Assembly (NCBI GenBank): GCA_005772945.1
Contig: SXIE01000014.1
Location: forward strand, 1-12,536
Direction: 5' to 3'
Length of the DNA: 12,536 nt
DNA from: Pseudomonadota bacterium
GTDB taxonomy: Bacteria; Myxococcota; UBA9042; PHBI01
The notes beneath the pieces are model-generated. The model was not told the DNA's origin. It saw only the letters and a list, made by a program, of their open reading frames with translations, and searched no databases. Within the stretch, counting starts at the first letter, position 1. Each line of letters starts with the position of its first letter. This document shows, piece by piece, positions 6,208-12,536 of the stretch. The translations under genes and the position numbers were made by a program.

Positions 6208-7995
6208 ATGCGTCTTCTGCCCAGGGCGCTCGCGTGCGCGGTCTTTGCGGCTGCGGCCGGGTGTGCGTCGCTCGCGCGCGAGCCCGGTCCCGAGAGCGAG
6301 GTCGAGGTCGAGTACCTCGCGCCGAGGCCGCTCGAAAACCCCGGGGACGTGCCGTCGCACGCTCGCCCCGACGACGGTTCGCAGCGCGCCCCACCGCGCG
6401 CGCCGGAACCCGGGCCGCCGATCCCGTCCGAGGTCCCGGGCGCCCGCCATCTGGGCGACCTCCACCCGGCGCTGCGTTCGCGCGCGCTCCTCCTCTTTCA
6501 GCGCGCCCGCGCCGAGGGGATCGAGGTCACGTTCATCTTTGGCTACACGCCCTACGTCCCCCGCAAGCGCACCGGTCCGGGAGGCTGGGCGACGTGGCAT
6601 CAGTTCGGGCTCGCCTTCGATCTCAACCTCGCCGACCGCCGCGATCTCGCCGACGGACGCCGCCACTTCACCAGCGATGCCCCTCGCTGGCAGCGGCTCG
6701 GCGCGATCGCCGGCGAGCTCGGGCTCGCCTGGGGCGGCGCCTGGCGCTCGAGCTACGATCCGTTCCACTTCGAGTGGCACCCGGGCGACGATTCGGTCAT
6801 CAGCAAGGACGACCTGCGCCGCTTTCTCGCCCTCGCGGGACCGCGTGCCGAGCGCTTCCGCGAGGTCTGGCCGCTCTACCCCGAGCCGCGCGGCGCCGGT
6901 CCGCCGGGCGCAGGTCCCGCGTCTAGCCCTGCGCCGAACGACGCAGCGCCAACCCTGGTCCTCGCGTTCGGTGGCGACGTGGCCTTCCCGCGCGGCAAGA
7001 ACGACGCGGCGCTCGAGGCCATCGGGCCCCGCGCTTTCGACGCACTCGCGCCCTGGCTCGCGCCGGCGACGCTGCGCTTTGCCAACCTCGAGGCGCCATT
7101 CACCGAGCGCGCGCCGACGGTCCAGAAACCCTTTGCGTTCACCGCGCCGCCCGCCCGCCTCGCGTGGGTCCTGGGCGCCGGATTCAACCTCCTCTCCCTC
7201 GCGAACAACCACATCGCCGACGCGGGCCCGGCCGGCGTCGCCGACACGATCGCCGCCCTCACGCGCGCACGCGACGCCGCGCACGGCGCCCTCTGGTGGG
7301 CCGGCGCCGATCCGCGCGCCGCGCCTCCAACGCCCGTCCCCCTGGTCTTCCGCGCGCCAGGCACAGACCTCGCCGTCGCCTTCCTCGCGTTCGGAAACGG
7401 CTACGCCCGCCAGGTCACCCACTGGGCCGGCCCCGCCGCCGAGGCCGCGGCGCTCGCCAGCGTCCGCCTCGCACGCACCCAGGCCCAGCTCGTCATCGTC
7501 TCGGTCCACGGCGGCAGCGAGTACACCCACGCGCCGGACCCCGCGGTCGTCCGCCTGTTGCGCGGCCTTGCGGACGCCGGCGCCGACATCGTCGTCGGCC
7601 ACCACGCGCACGTCGTGCGCGGCATCGAGCGCCGCGGCCCGAGCGTCATCTTCTATGGCCTCGGCAACCTCGCCTTCGGCAGCATCACCGATCGCCACCG
7701 CGCCACCGGTGCCACCCTCTACGGCATGCTCGCGCGCGTCGACGTCTCCGGCGGCAAGGTCCGCCGCGTGCGCGTCCTGCCGCTCTGGGTCGACAACGCC
7801 GACCCGCTCGCGCCCCCGGATTTGGCGCCGCTGCCGCCCACCCCGTTCTCGCCCCAGCCGCTCCGAGGCGCCTACGCGGCCCACGTGCTCGCGGCGATCG
7901 ACGGCTTCTCGGCCCTCGTCCCCGGCAACACGACCCGCTTCGGCCCGCCCGCCGCCGACGCGCCCGGCGAAGGGGTCCTCGAATTCCCCGAGTGA
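6208..7995 (+). CDS. Lipoprotein fusing an M15-type peptidase domain to a CapA metallophosphatase-like domain
   Basis: 595-residue exported fusion. The start at 6208 gives a proper signal peptide (MRLLPR, hydrophobic Ala-rich core) with Cys19 in AAGC as likely lipidation site; an ATG at 6178 would add ten residues before it. A disordered Pro/Glu linker spans about 25-85. Residues 85-220 match M15 LD/DD-peptidases of the CwlK/VanY type, which cut peptide stems of peptidoglycan: WHQFGLAFD supplies His131 and Asp138, and DPFHFEW supplies His187, the three expected zinc ligands. A second linker (about 228-248) leads to a complete CapA/PgsA-type domain: GGD at 255-257, NLE at 293-295, NNH at 333-335, HGG at 434-436, GHHAH at 464-468 and GLGN at 484-487. 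CapA-family proteins occur in poly-gamma-glutamate and capsule systems and share the calcineurin-like phosphoesterase fold. Combined activity on the cell envelope is inferred. The next gene is a second CapA protein. Confidence 0.88.
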   Translation: MRLLPRALACAVFAAAAGCASLAREPGPESEVEVEYLAPRPLENPGDVPSHARPDDGSQRAPPRAPEPGPPIPSEVPGARHLGDLHPALRSRALLLFQRARAEGIEVTFIFGYTPYVPRKRTGPGGWATWHQFGLAFDLNLADRRDLADGRRHFTSDAPRWQRLGAIAGELGLAWGGAWRSSYDPFHFEWHPGDDSVISKDDLRRFLALAGPRAERFREVWPLYPEPRGAGPPGAGPASSPAPNDAAPTLVLAFGGDVAFPRGKNDAALEAIGPRAFDALAPWLAPATLRFANLEAPFTERAPTVQKPFAFTAPPARLAWVLGAGFNLLSLANNHIADAGPAGVADTIAALTRARDAAHGALWWAGADPRAAPPTPVPLVFRAPGTDLAVAFLAFGNGYARQVTHWAGPAAEAAALASVRLARTQAQLVIVSVHGGSEYTHAPDPAVVRLLRGLADAGADIVVGHHAHVVRGIERRGPSVIFYGLGNLAFGSITDRHRATGATLYGMLARVDVSGGKVRRVRVLPLWVDNADPLAPPDLAPLPPTPFSPQPLRGAYAAHVLAAIDGFSALVPGNTTRFGPPAADAPGEGVLEFPE

Positions 7996-8074
7996 TGCGC
8001 AACGCACCGCAAAACTGGCGCCCGCGCGCCGCGCGCCCTACTGAGGAAGCCGGACCTCCACGACGCGAGCGCCG

Positions 8075-9178
8075 ATGCCCCTCTGGTTTCTCCTAGCGCT
8101 CATCAGCGGCGAGCCCGCGGCCGACGCGAGCCGCTCCGACCCGAGCCGCTCCGACACGGTGACCATCGCGGCGATCGGCCACGTCGTCCCCGCGACCGAC
8201 TGGCCGCCGGGCGGCCGCTACCTGCCGTCGGGCGACGGCACGCACCTCGTCGCCGCGGTCGCCGAGCTCGTGCGCGGGGCCGACGTCGCCATCGCGAACC
8301 TCGCCGCGCCGATCGCCTCGGTCGGCGCTCCCAAGGCGGGCCACAACCAGATCGAGAACTTCGCCTTCCGCACGCCCCCGCAATACGCCGCGGTCCTCAC
8401 CGCGCTCGGGCTCGACGTCGTCCAGGCCGCCAACAACCACACGCTCGACTTCGGCCCCGAGGCCGACGCCGAGACGCTGGCCGTCCTCGCGCGCCTCGGC
8501 ATCGCCCACATCGGGCGCGTTGGCGAGGTCTACCGGAGGACCGTGCGCGGCATTCGCGTCGCCGCGCTCGGCTTCACGCAGCCCTACGCGCCGACCTTCC
8601 AGTCCAACCGCGACCTCCCGGCCGCCGGCCGCCTCGTCGCCTCCGTCGCCGCGACCAGCGACCTCGTCCTCGTCATGATCCACGGCGGCGCCGAAGGGGA
8701 AGGCTCGGCGCACGTCCCGCGCGGCCCCGAGTACCTCGGAGGCGAATACCGCGGGCGCCTCGTCGAGCTCGCGCGCCACCTCGTCGATCAGGGGGCCGAC
8801 CTCGTCACCGTCGTCGGCCCGCACCAGCCGCGTGCGCTCGAGCTCTACCGCGGCCGCATCATCGACTACGGGCTCGGCTGTTTCCTCGGCTACGGGCCCT
8901 TCGACATCCGCAAGGCCAACGGCTTCAGCCTTGTCCTCGAGGTCACGCTCGACCGCGGCGGCAACCTGGTCCAAGGCCGCATCGTGCCGCTCATCATGGC
9001 GCACCCGGGCGTGCCGAGCCCGGACACCTACGGCTGGGGACTCGGCCTCATCCGCCGCCTGAGCCGCGCCGACTTCCCGGAGAGCGCGCCGCGCATCGGG
9101 CGCGACGGCGCGTTCGAGCTCGCGCGCGACGCGTCGTCCTCGCGCCCCGGCGCCAGCCCGCGCAGCTCGTCGAAGTGA
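8075..9178 (+). CDS. CapA-family protein with altered metal-site motifs
   Basis: 367-residue CapA/PgsA-type calcineurin-like protein, 79 bases behind the M15-CapA fusion. ATG 8075 is the only reasonable start, because an in-frame stop sits at 8042-8044. The N terminus has a hydrophobic segment (PLWFLLALIS) but no basic residue before it, so export is likely but by an atypical signal. Fold landmarks are kept: NNH at 120-122, HGG at 203-205, GPHQPR at 248-253. Several expected metal ligands differ from the upstream paralogue: GGD becomes GH (Gly35-His36), NLE becomes NLA (75-77), the second His of GHHAH is Pro252, and GLGN becomes GLGC (Cys269). The protein could therefore be a binding or regulatory pseudoenzyme, or use a changed metal site. 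The C-terminal 30 residues are Ser/Arg-rich and probably disordered. No strong ribosome site is seen, suggesting co-expression with the gene before it. Confidence 0.85.
   Translation: MPLWFLLALISGEPAADASRSDPSRSDTVTIAAIGHVVPATDWPPGGRYLPSGDGTHLVAAVAELVRGADVAIANLAAPIASVGAPKAGHNQIENFAFRTPPQYAAVLTALGLDVVQAANNHTLDFGPEADAETLAVLARLGIAHIGRVGEVYRRTVRGIRVAALGFTQPYAPTFQSNRDLPAAGRLVASVAATSDLVLVMIHGGAEGEGSAHVPRGPEYLGGEYRGRLVELARHLVDQGADLVTVVGPHQPRALELYRGRIIDYGLGCFLGYGPFDIRKANGFSLVLEVTLDRGGNLVQGRIVPLIMAHPGVPSPDTYGWGLGLIRRLSRADFPESAPRIGRDGAFELARDASSSRPGASPRSSSK
8127..8155 (+). repeat. 15-base-period tandem duplication inside the second capA-like gene
   Basis: CGAGCCGCTCCGAC occurs at 8127-8140 and again at 8142-8155, encoding consecutive SRSD units just after the signal-like segment. 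The length keeps the frame, consistent with a slippage duplication in a linker. Confidence 0.7.
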
Positions 9179-9193
9179 ACGCCTCGGCGTGCT

Positions 9194-9598
9194 TCAGACG
9201 TCGGTGTCGAGGTTCGGCAGCACCGCGGCCGCGACGTACCACGGCGCGCGCGACGCGAAGTGCACGTTGCGGCTCGGCTTCTCGGCCACCGGCGTGTCGA
9301 GCCCACCGGCCGGCACGATGTAGCTGCGCCCATTGCGCGTCTGCCACGGGGCGGCCGAGCCGCACGCCGCGCAAAACGCATTACTCCAGTACTGCGCGCT
9401 CGCCAGCTCGAAGCGCGTGACCTTGTCCTGGCCCGCGCGCCATTCCAGTTGGTCGGCGTTGACGAAGATATTGGCCGCGTGCGCGGAGCCCGTGCGCTTG
9501 CGGCAGCGCGAGCAGTGGCAATACTGGAAGAAGCGGTACGGCGGCCTCAGCGCCCAGCGCACCGCCCCGCATACACAAGAGCCCTCGGCCTGGTCCAT
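9194..9598 (-). CDS. GFA/CENP-V-family zinc-binding protein
   Basis: 134-residue protein of the GFA family, named after glutathione-dependent formaldehyde-activating enzyme (Gfa). All seven family cysteines are present in order: CxC (Cys8, Cys10), CxCxxC (Cys27, Cys29, Cys32) and FCxxCG (Cys76, Cys79). In Gfa of Paracoccus denitrificans, the first and last pairs hold a structural zinc and the middle trio holds the catalytic one. Most family members have no proven substrate, so enzymatic naming is avoided. Start ATG at 9598 has AGGAG six bases upstream on the minus strand. It lies 42 bases downstream of coaX and may be co-transcribed with it. It converges on the second CapA gene with only 15 bases between the stops. 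Cytosolic, with no signal peptide. Confidence 0.9.
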   Translation of the reverse strand: MDQAEGSCVCGAVRWALRPPYRFFQYCHCSRCRKRTGSAHAANIFVNADQLEWRAGQDKVTRFELASAQYWSNAFCAACGSAAPWQTRNGRSYIVPAGGLDTPVAEKPSRNVHFASRAPWYVAAAVLPNLDTDV

Positions 9599-9604
9599 GC
9601 GGAT

Positions 9605-9609
9605 CTCCT
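9605..9609 (-). promoter_or_regulatory. Ribosome binding site of the GFA-family gene
   Basis: On the minus strand AGGAG occupies 9609-9605, six bases before the ATG at 9598-9596. It confirms the start and allows independent translation in a possible coaX-GFA transcript. Confidence 0.65.
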
Positions 9610-9640
9610 CGCGCCATCAGTCAGAAAGAAGCAGGGTGAA

Positions 9641-10462
9641 TCAGGGAGCGCCCATCGCCCCTGGCGACGCCGCTTTCGGCGCCGATCGCTCGTGGATGAG
9701 TCGCAAGCCCTCGAGCGTCAGGAACGGCTCGACGGTCTCGATATACGCGGAGTCCCCGCCGATGAGGCCCGCCAGGCCGCCCGTCGCCAAGACGCGAAAC
9801 GTCTCGCCCGGGTGTGCCTCGATGATGCGCCGGACGATCCCATCGACGAGTCCGATGTAGCCGTAGACGGTACCCGCCTGGATCGCGCTGACGGTGTTGC
9901 GCCCCATGATCGATTCGGGCTTGCGGATCTCGACCTTCGGGAGCTTGGCGGCCCGCGCGATGAGCGCGTCGAGCGACACGCCGAGCCCCGGCGCGATGAC
10001 GCCGCCCAGGTAGTCCCCGCGCTGATCGACCACGTCGAAGGTCGTCGCGGTGCCGAAGTCGATGATGATGCAGGCCGACTGGTAGCGCTGGAATGCGGCG
10101 ACCGCGTTGACGAGGCGGTCGGCGCCGATCTCGTGCGGGTTGTCGTACTGGACGCCGATTCCGAGCTCGGTCTGCGGGCCGACGAACTGGGCTTCGACCC
10201 CGAAGTAGCGCCGGCACGCGCGCCGGACGGCGTGATCGATCGGCGGGACGACGGACGAGACGATGGCGGCGCCGACGACCTCGGAGCTGATGCCGTGCGA
10301 CGCGAAGAGGGCCCGATAGAGGACGCCGAGCTCGTCGGTGGTCGTCAGCGGGTTCGTCGCGACGCGCCAGTGCTCCTCGAGCGCCTTGCCTTCATAGAGG
10401 CCGAGCACGGTGTTCGTGTTGCCGACGTCGATGACCAGGAGCTTGGAGCGCGGGACTTTCAC
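9641..10462 (-). CDS. coaX: Type III pantothenate kinase
   Basis: 273-residue CoaX, which phosphorylates pantothenate with ATP to 4'-phosphopantothenate, the first committed step of coenzyme A synthesis. Type III enzymes belong to the ASKHA fold, need a monovalent cation and are not feedback-inhibited by CoA. Diagnostic motifs are all visible: phosphate-binding DVGNTNT at 12-18, GADR at 113-116 with the presumed catalytic base Asp115, DFGTAT at 135-140, the GGVIAPG segment near 153-159, and ATGG near 230. Start is GTG at 10462, placing the first motif at the usual distance from the N terminus; an AAGG about eight bases upstream may serve as ribosome site. The family's older name 'Bvg accessory factor' is a historical misannotation. 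Often coaX sits beside birA, which is not the case here. It is transcribed divergently from the TPR lipoprotein gene, 84 bases away. Cytosolic and intact. Confidence 0.97.
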   Translation of the reverse strand: MKVPRSKLLVIDVGNTNTVLGLYEGKALEEHWRVATNPLTTTDELGVLYRALFASHGISSEVVGAAIVSSVVPPIDHAVRRACRRYFGVEAQFVGPQTELGIGVQYDNPHEIGADRLVNAVAAFQRYQSACIIIDFGTATTFDVVDQRGDYLGGVIAPGLGVSLDALIARAAKLPKVEIRKPESIMGRNTVSAIQAGTVYGYIGLVDGIVRRIIEAHPGETFRVLATGGLAGLIGGDSAYIETVEPFLTLEGLRLIHERSAPKAASPGAMGAP

Positions 10463-10511
10463 GCCTCTTGCCTTAGCACCGTCGTCCGCGCACGGGAAGG
10501 GTCGCGTGGGC

Positions 10512-10540
10512 TTGGCAAAAGGGCGAAACGCCTGTACGAC
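10512..10540 (+). promoter_or_regulatory. Possible promoter of the TPR lipoprotein gene
   Basis: TTGGCA (10512-10517, five of six consensus bases) and TACGAC (10535-10540, three of six) are 17 bases apart in the 84-base divergent gap between coaX and the lipoprotein gene. The predicted start, six to seven bases beyond, coincides with the A of ATG 10547, implying a leaderless message. No Shine-Dalgarno sequence precedes that ATG, which agrees. Confidence 0.4.
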
Positions 10541-10546
10541 GCGACG

Positions 10547-12025
10547 ATGCGAAACCTACTCGTACCGTCCTCTCTTGCGTTTCTGATCGTCGGTCTCGCC
10601 GCGTGCGGCAAGAAGGACGTGCCCCCCGCACCCGCGACCCAGGCGGCTCCGACGGCCGCACCCGCGACTACGCCGGTGGCGGCCGATGCCGGACCGAGCG
10701 GCACCACCACGGCGCCGAGCGAGGTCGACGCCGGAGCGGCCGCAGGCCCGGTCGACACCGCGGCGCCCGTGGCCGTGACGTCGGACGATCTGCTCGTCTG
10801 GACCGAGACGGCGGGCGCGCGTCAGACGGTCTGGATCCACGGCGACGAGGTCGCCGCGACCCGCGCCGAGGCGGTGACGGTGGCGGCCGGCAAGCTGTGG
10901 GCGCTCGGCGAGCGCTGGCGGATCCTCAAGGAGTATCCGTGCAAGGAAGGCGATGACGGGTTCGAGGGCGACCGCACCAAGACGCCGCGCCAGGTTGTCG
11001 TTCCGACGCTGGTCGCCAAGGAACTCGGCGGGGCCGGCGAAGTGGCCGTAAATAATGGCTTTTCAGAGGCCGAGACGGACTGGGACGGGGACGTCACTGG
11101 GGCGTCGGTCCAGCTCGAGGGCGCGATCGGCGCGAAGATCTTCACCTCTGGCGGCAGCGGCTTCTACGCCTGTGGCGCCGCGCATCCCTACTCGGACAAC
11201 GACGCGAGCGTCGTCGATCTGGTGACCAAGGCGGCCGTGGCGGTCGAGGCCCCCGACGCGCTCAAGCAGAAGGCGGCGGCGGCCCTCAATGCCGAAGGCA
11301 AGGCGAACGACTGCTTCGAGGAGGGGGCCGTGGTCGAGCCGGTGGCGCCGGACACGTTGGTGCTCGCGTTCGCGGATGGGAAGGCGACGGCTTCGTGGCT
11401 CGTCCTGCGCGAGGCCGAGGCGACCTGGATGCACGTGTGCGATCTCGAGGTGAAGGTGGCCGCGCCGCCCGATGCGACGCTTGGTTTCGGGCCGTTCGAC
11501 GCGCGCATCGAGAAGGTCCTCGCGACGCAGAAGGGGGCGGGGACGTTCGGGTTTGCGACCGTGCCCGCGGACCGCCGCGAGGCGCTGCTCGAGCTCTTCC
11601 GCAAGGAGGCACCGACGTTTGCGGCCAAGCCCGAGGTGGCCGAGGTGCCCGCGGCCGCCATCGACGGCACGGCCGGGGCGCTCGTGAACGAGGGACGCAA
11701 GCTCACGCGGGCCAAGGACTACGCGGGCGCGATCGCCGCCTTCGATGCGGGTTTGACGAAGGATCCCGCGTCGGCGCCCGGGCACTCGGGCCGCGGCTAC
11801 GCCAAGATGCTCGCGGGGGATGCGGCCGGGGCCAAGGCCGACTTCGAGAAGGCGCTGACGCTCGAGACCAAGGATGCGGGGTTCCAGGCGGCCGTGTGGT
11901 TCAACCTCGGCCAGCTCGCCGAGAAGGGCAAGGACCTCGCGGCCGCGAAGGCTGCGTACGAGAAGGCGATCGGCTTCAAGCCGAGCGAGGGCGCGACGAA
12001 GGCGCTCGCGCGCGTCTCGAAATGA
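10547..12025 (+). CDS. Lipoprotein with unknown cysteine-containing domain and C-terminal TPR repeats
   Basis: 492-residue predicted lipoprotein. The frame is open far upstream, antisense to coaX and GFA, but the ATG at 10547 gives an exact signal peptide: MRN, a hydrophobic core and lipobox LAAC with Cys20, followed by GKK. Residues 21-80 are an Ala/Pro/Thr-rich linker with DAG triplets. Residues about 80-370 form a domain I do not recognise. It contains Cys132, Cys209, Cys256 and Cys298, enough for two disulfides, and acidic DGD/DND-type loops that could bind calcium (speculative). Residues about 378-480 are tetratricopeptide repeats, with YAGAIAAFDAGLTKDP, GDAAGAKADFEKAL and DLAAAKAAYEKAIGFKP each showing the helix-turn-helix spacing; such repeats usually bind other proteins. 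The head (ACGKK plus linker) resembles the 4623 lipoprotein. An intrinsic terminator follows 15 bases after the stop. Cell-envelope location is well supported; role unknown. Confidence 0.86.
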   Translation: MRNLLVPSSLAFLIVGLAACGKKDVPPAPATQAAPTAAPATTPVAADAGPSGTTTAPSEVDAGAAAGPVDTAAPVAVTSDDLLVWTETAGARQTVWIHGDEVAATRAEAVTVAAGKLWALGERWRILKEYPCKEGDDGFEGDRTKTPRQVVVPTLVAKELGGAGEVAVNNGFSEAETDWDGDVTGASVQLEGAIGAKIFTSGGSGFYACGAAHPYSDNDASVVDLVTKAAVAVEAPDALKQKAAAALNAEGKANDCFEEGAVVEPVAPDTLVLAFADGKATASWLVLREAEATWMHVCDLEVKVAAPPDATLGFGPFDARIEKVLATQKGAGTFGFATVPADRREALLELFRKEAPTFAAKPEVAEVPAAAIDGTAGALVNEGRKLTRAKDYAGAIAAFDAGLTKDPASAPGHSGRGYAKMLAGDAAGAKADFEKALTLETKDAGFQAAVWFNLGQLAEKGKDLAAAKAAYEKAIGFKPSEGATKALARVSK

Positions 12026-12039
12026 CGTCGCCATGGGCG

Positions 12040-12077
12040 CCGCGCTGACGCCGCATGGGCGGCGGCGACGCGGTTTT
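12040..12077 (+). terminator. Rho-independent terminator of the TPR lipoprotein gene
   Basis: An inner perfect stem CGCCGC/GCGGCG (12049-12054 with 12059-12064) around an ATGG loop is extended, past a four-by-four internal loop, by CCGCG/CGCGG (12040-12044 with 12069-12073). TTTT follows directly at 12074-12077. The stop codon ends at 12025, so position and structure agree. Confidence 0.75.
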
Positions 12078-12096
12078 CGCCGGAACGTGATCCAAG

Positions 12097-12126
12097 TTGT
12101 CGGCGCGCCGTGAAAGCTGCTACCGT
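12097..12126 (+). promoter_or_regulatory. Possible promoter of the right-edge gene
   Basis: TTGTCG (12097-12102, four of six consensus bases) and TACCGT (12121-12126, three of six) are 18 bases apart. They lie between the terminator and the last gene. Transcription would start near 12133, leaving a leader of about 33 bases that includes the GGGAG ribosome site at 12153-12157. Confidence 0.35.
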
Positions 12127-12165
12127 GAACGTCTATCGGATCGGTCGGTCCTGGGAGCTCGTCGT

Positions 12166-12536
12166 ATGTCCACCACGCTCCAGGCCGAGTCGCACGATAG
12201 CGCCGTCGAAACACCGAACTCCGCACCGCCCAGCGCGGTCCGCGGCCAAGGTGCCGTCCAGTTGAAGCAGGCGCTGCGCGCAGCTCCCGGCTTGGGCGTG
12301 CAGATGCGCATGCTCGACGCGGGTGCCCGCGTCCAGCGCGAGGCGGCTCCCGACGCGGGGACGCTCGGCCGGATCCAAGGGGCGTTCGGCGGCGGCGACG
12401 GTCCGGCTGTCCAACGGAAAGCGGTGCAGCGCGAAGAGACGACGCCGCCCGCGACCGGCGCGGCAGGCGCGGGCGCGGCAGGCGCCAATGCCGCTCCCGC
12501 GACGGCCAATGCCGCCGCGACCACGAACGCCGCGCC
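12166..12536 (+). CDS. N-terminal part of a VQRK-motif protein, possibly DUF4157/eCIS-associated (3' end outside window)
   Basis: Open from ATG 12166 to the window edge, 123 codons with no stop. GGGAG at 12153-12157, eight bases upstream, supports the start. No signal peptide is present. The visible part is low in hydrophobic core and probably disordered. It has VQLKQAL near 32, VQM near 45, VQRE near 57, a RIQGAFGGGDG stretch near 69, and VQRK followed by VQRE around 82-88. Then comes an Ala/Gly/Thr/Asn-rich tail. Such spaced VQ(R/L/M)K motifs are, to my knowledge, common at the N termini of large proteins with a DUF4157 domain linked to extracellular contractile injection systems in myxobacteria and similar bacteria, but the defining HExxH-like domain is not visible here. 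Function therefore cannot be assigned. Coding status is well supported by codon bias and start signals. Confidence 0.7.
   Translation, partial: MSTTLQAESHDSAVETPNSAPPSAVRGQGAVQLKQALRAAPGLGVQMRMLDAGARVQREAAPDAGTLGRIQGAFGGGDGPAVQRKAVQREETTPPATGAAGAGAAGANAAPATANAAATTNAA
12457..12486 (+). repeat. 15-base tandem repeat encoding GAAGA units
   Basis: GGCGCGGCAGGCGCG (12457-12471) is repeated as GGCGCGGCAGGCGCC (12472-12486) with one change at the last base, followed by several AATGCC units. It encodes a low-complexity Gly/Ala then Asn/Ala linker in the right-edge gene; in-frame slippage is the simplest explanation. Confidence 0.7.

Noticed and set aside
5854..8007. 717-codon minus-strand open frame opposite the lipoprotein end and the M15-CapA gene
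   Set aside because: Composition is Arg/Gly/Glu/Ala-rich without any domain, it runs through the terminator and leader hairpin, and the + strand here encodes proteins with complete family motifs. Long antisense frames are expected at this GC content.
6083..8044. 653-codon + strand frame overlapping the M15-CapA gene in another phase
   Set aside because: Ser/Arg/Pro/Thr-rich low-complexity translation typical of a shifted frame; all conserved motifs lie in the other phase.
8005..8045. Terminator or hairpin between the two CapA genes (GC-rich alternating run)
   Set aside because: Alternating GCGC sequence pairs in many weak registers and lacks a T-tract; more likely composition than structure.
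9172..9193. Possible bidirectional terminator between the second CapA gene and the GFA gene (ACGC-CTCG-GCGT)
   Set aside because: Only a four-base-pair stem and no T-tract on either strand; too weak to call.
10463..10500. Promoter for coaX on the minus strand
   Set aside because: The best pair found (TTCCCG and TAAGGC) matches consensus poorly; I could not support a specific site.
9260..10546. Upstream extension of the TPR lipoprotein frame by more than 400 codons
   Set aside because: It is antisense to coaX and the GFA gene, both unmistakable, and would bury a perfect lipoprotein signal peptide in mid-protein.

Overview
The window is very GC-rich, with a strong G/C third-position bias throughout. 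It carries several alanine/proline/threonine-rich lipoproteins, and its few intergenic gaps are short. This composition, together with the lipoproteins starting ACGKK after the signal peptide and the 'VQRK'-type protein at the right edge, suggests a myxobacterium-like bacterium (Myxococcota, formerly Deltaproteobacteria). That placement is inferred from style and gene content, since no phylogenetic marker such as rRNA is present. No tRNA, rRNA, insertion sequence or CRISPR array was seen, and no gene-free stretch exceeds about 210 bases.

Left block (1-4505, + strand): a compact three-gene unit. An RNB-family exoribonuclease whose 5' end lies outside the window overlaps by ATGA an XPB/Rad25-type superfamily 2 helicase. 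33 bases later follows a DUF790 protein, the family of the archaeal XPB-binding nuclease Bax1. Helicase and nuclease together look like a bacterial copy of the archaeal XPB-Bax1 unwinding-and-cutting pair, here physically coupled to an RNA exonuclease gene. This is the most interesting system in the window.

Middle block (4506-9178, + strand): all products appear to be exported. A lipoprotein with its own good sigma70-like promoter is closed by a textbook intrinsic terminator at 6053-6080. After a leader holding a large hairpin come two CapA-type genes in tandem. The first is a lipoprotein that fuses an M15-type peptidoglycan peptidase domain to a CapA metallophosphatase-like domain. The second is a stand-alone CapA protein in which several expected metal-binding residues are replaced. 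Together they suggest envelope or surface-polymer remodelling.

Right block (9179-12536): two minus-strand housekeeping-type genes, a type III pantothenate kinase (coaX) followed by a GFA/CENP-V zinc protein, converge on the second CapA gene. Divergent from coaX is a second ACGKK lipoprotein with a C-terminal TPR region, ending in another clear intrinsic terminator at 12040-12077. The last gene is cut by the window edge. Its 123 visible residues contain VQL, VQM, VQR and VQRK short motifs like those at the N termini of DUF4157/eCIS-associated cargo proteins, but no defining domain is visible yet.
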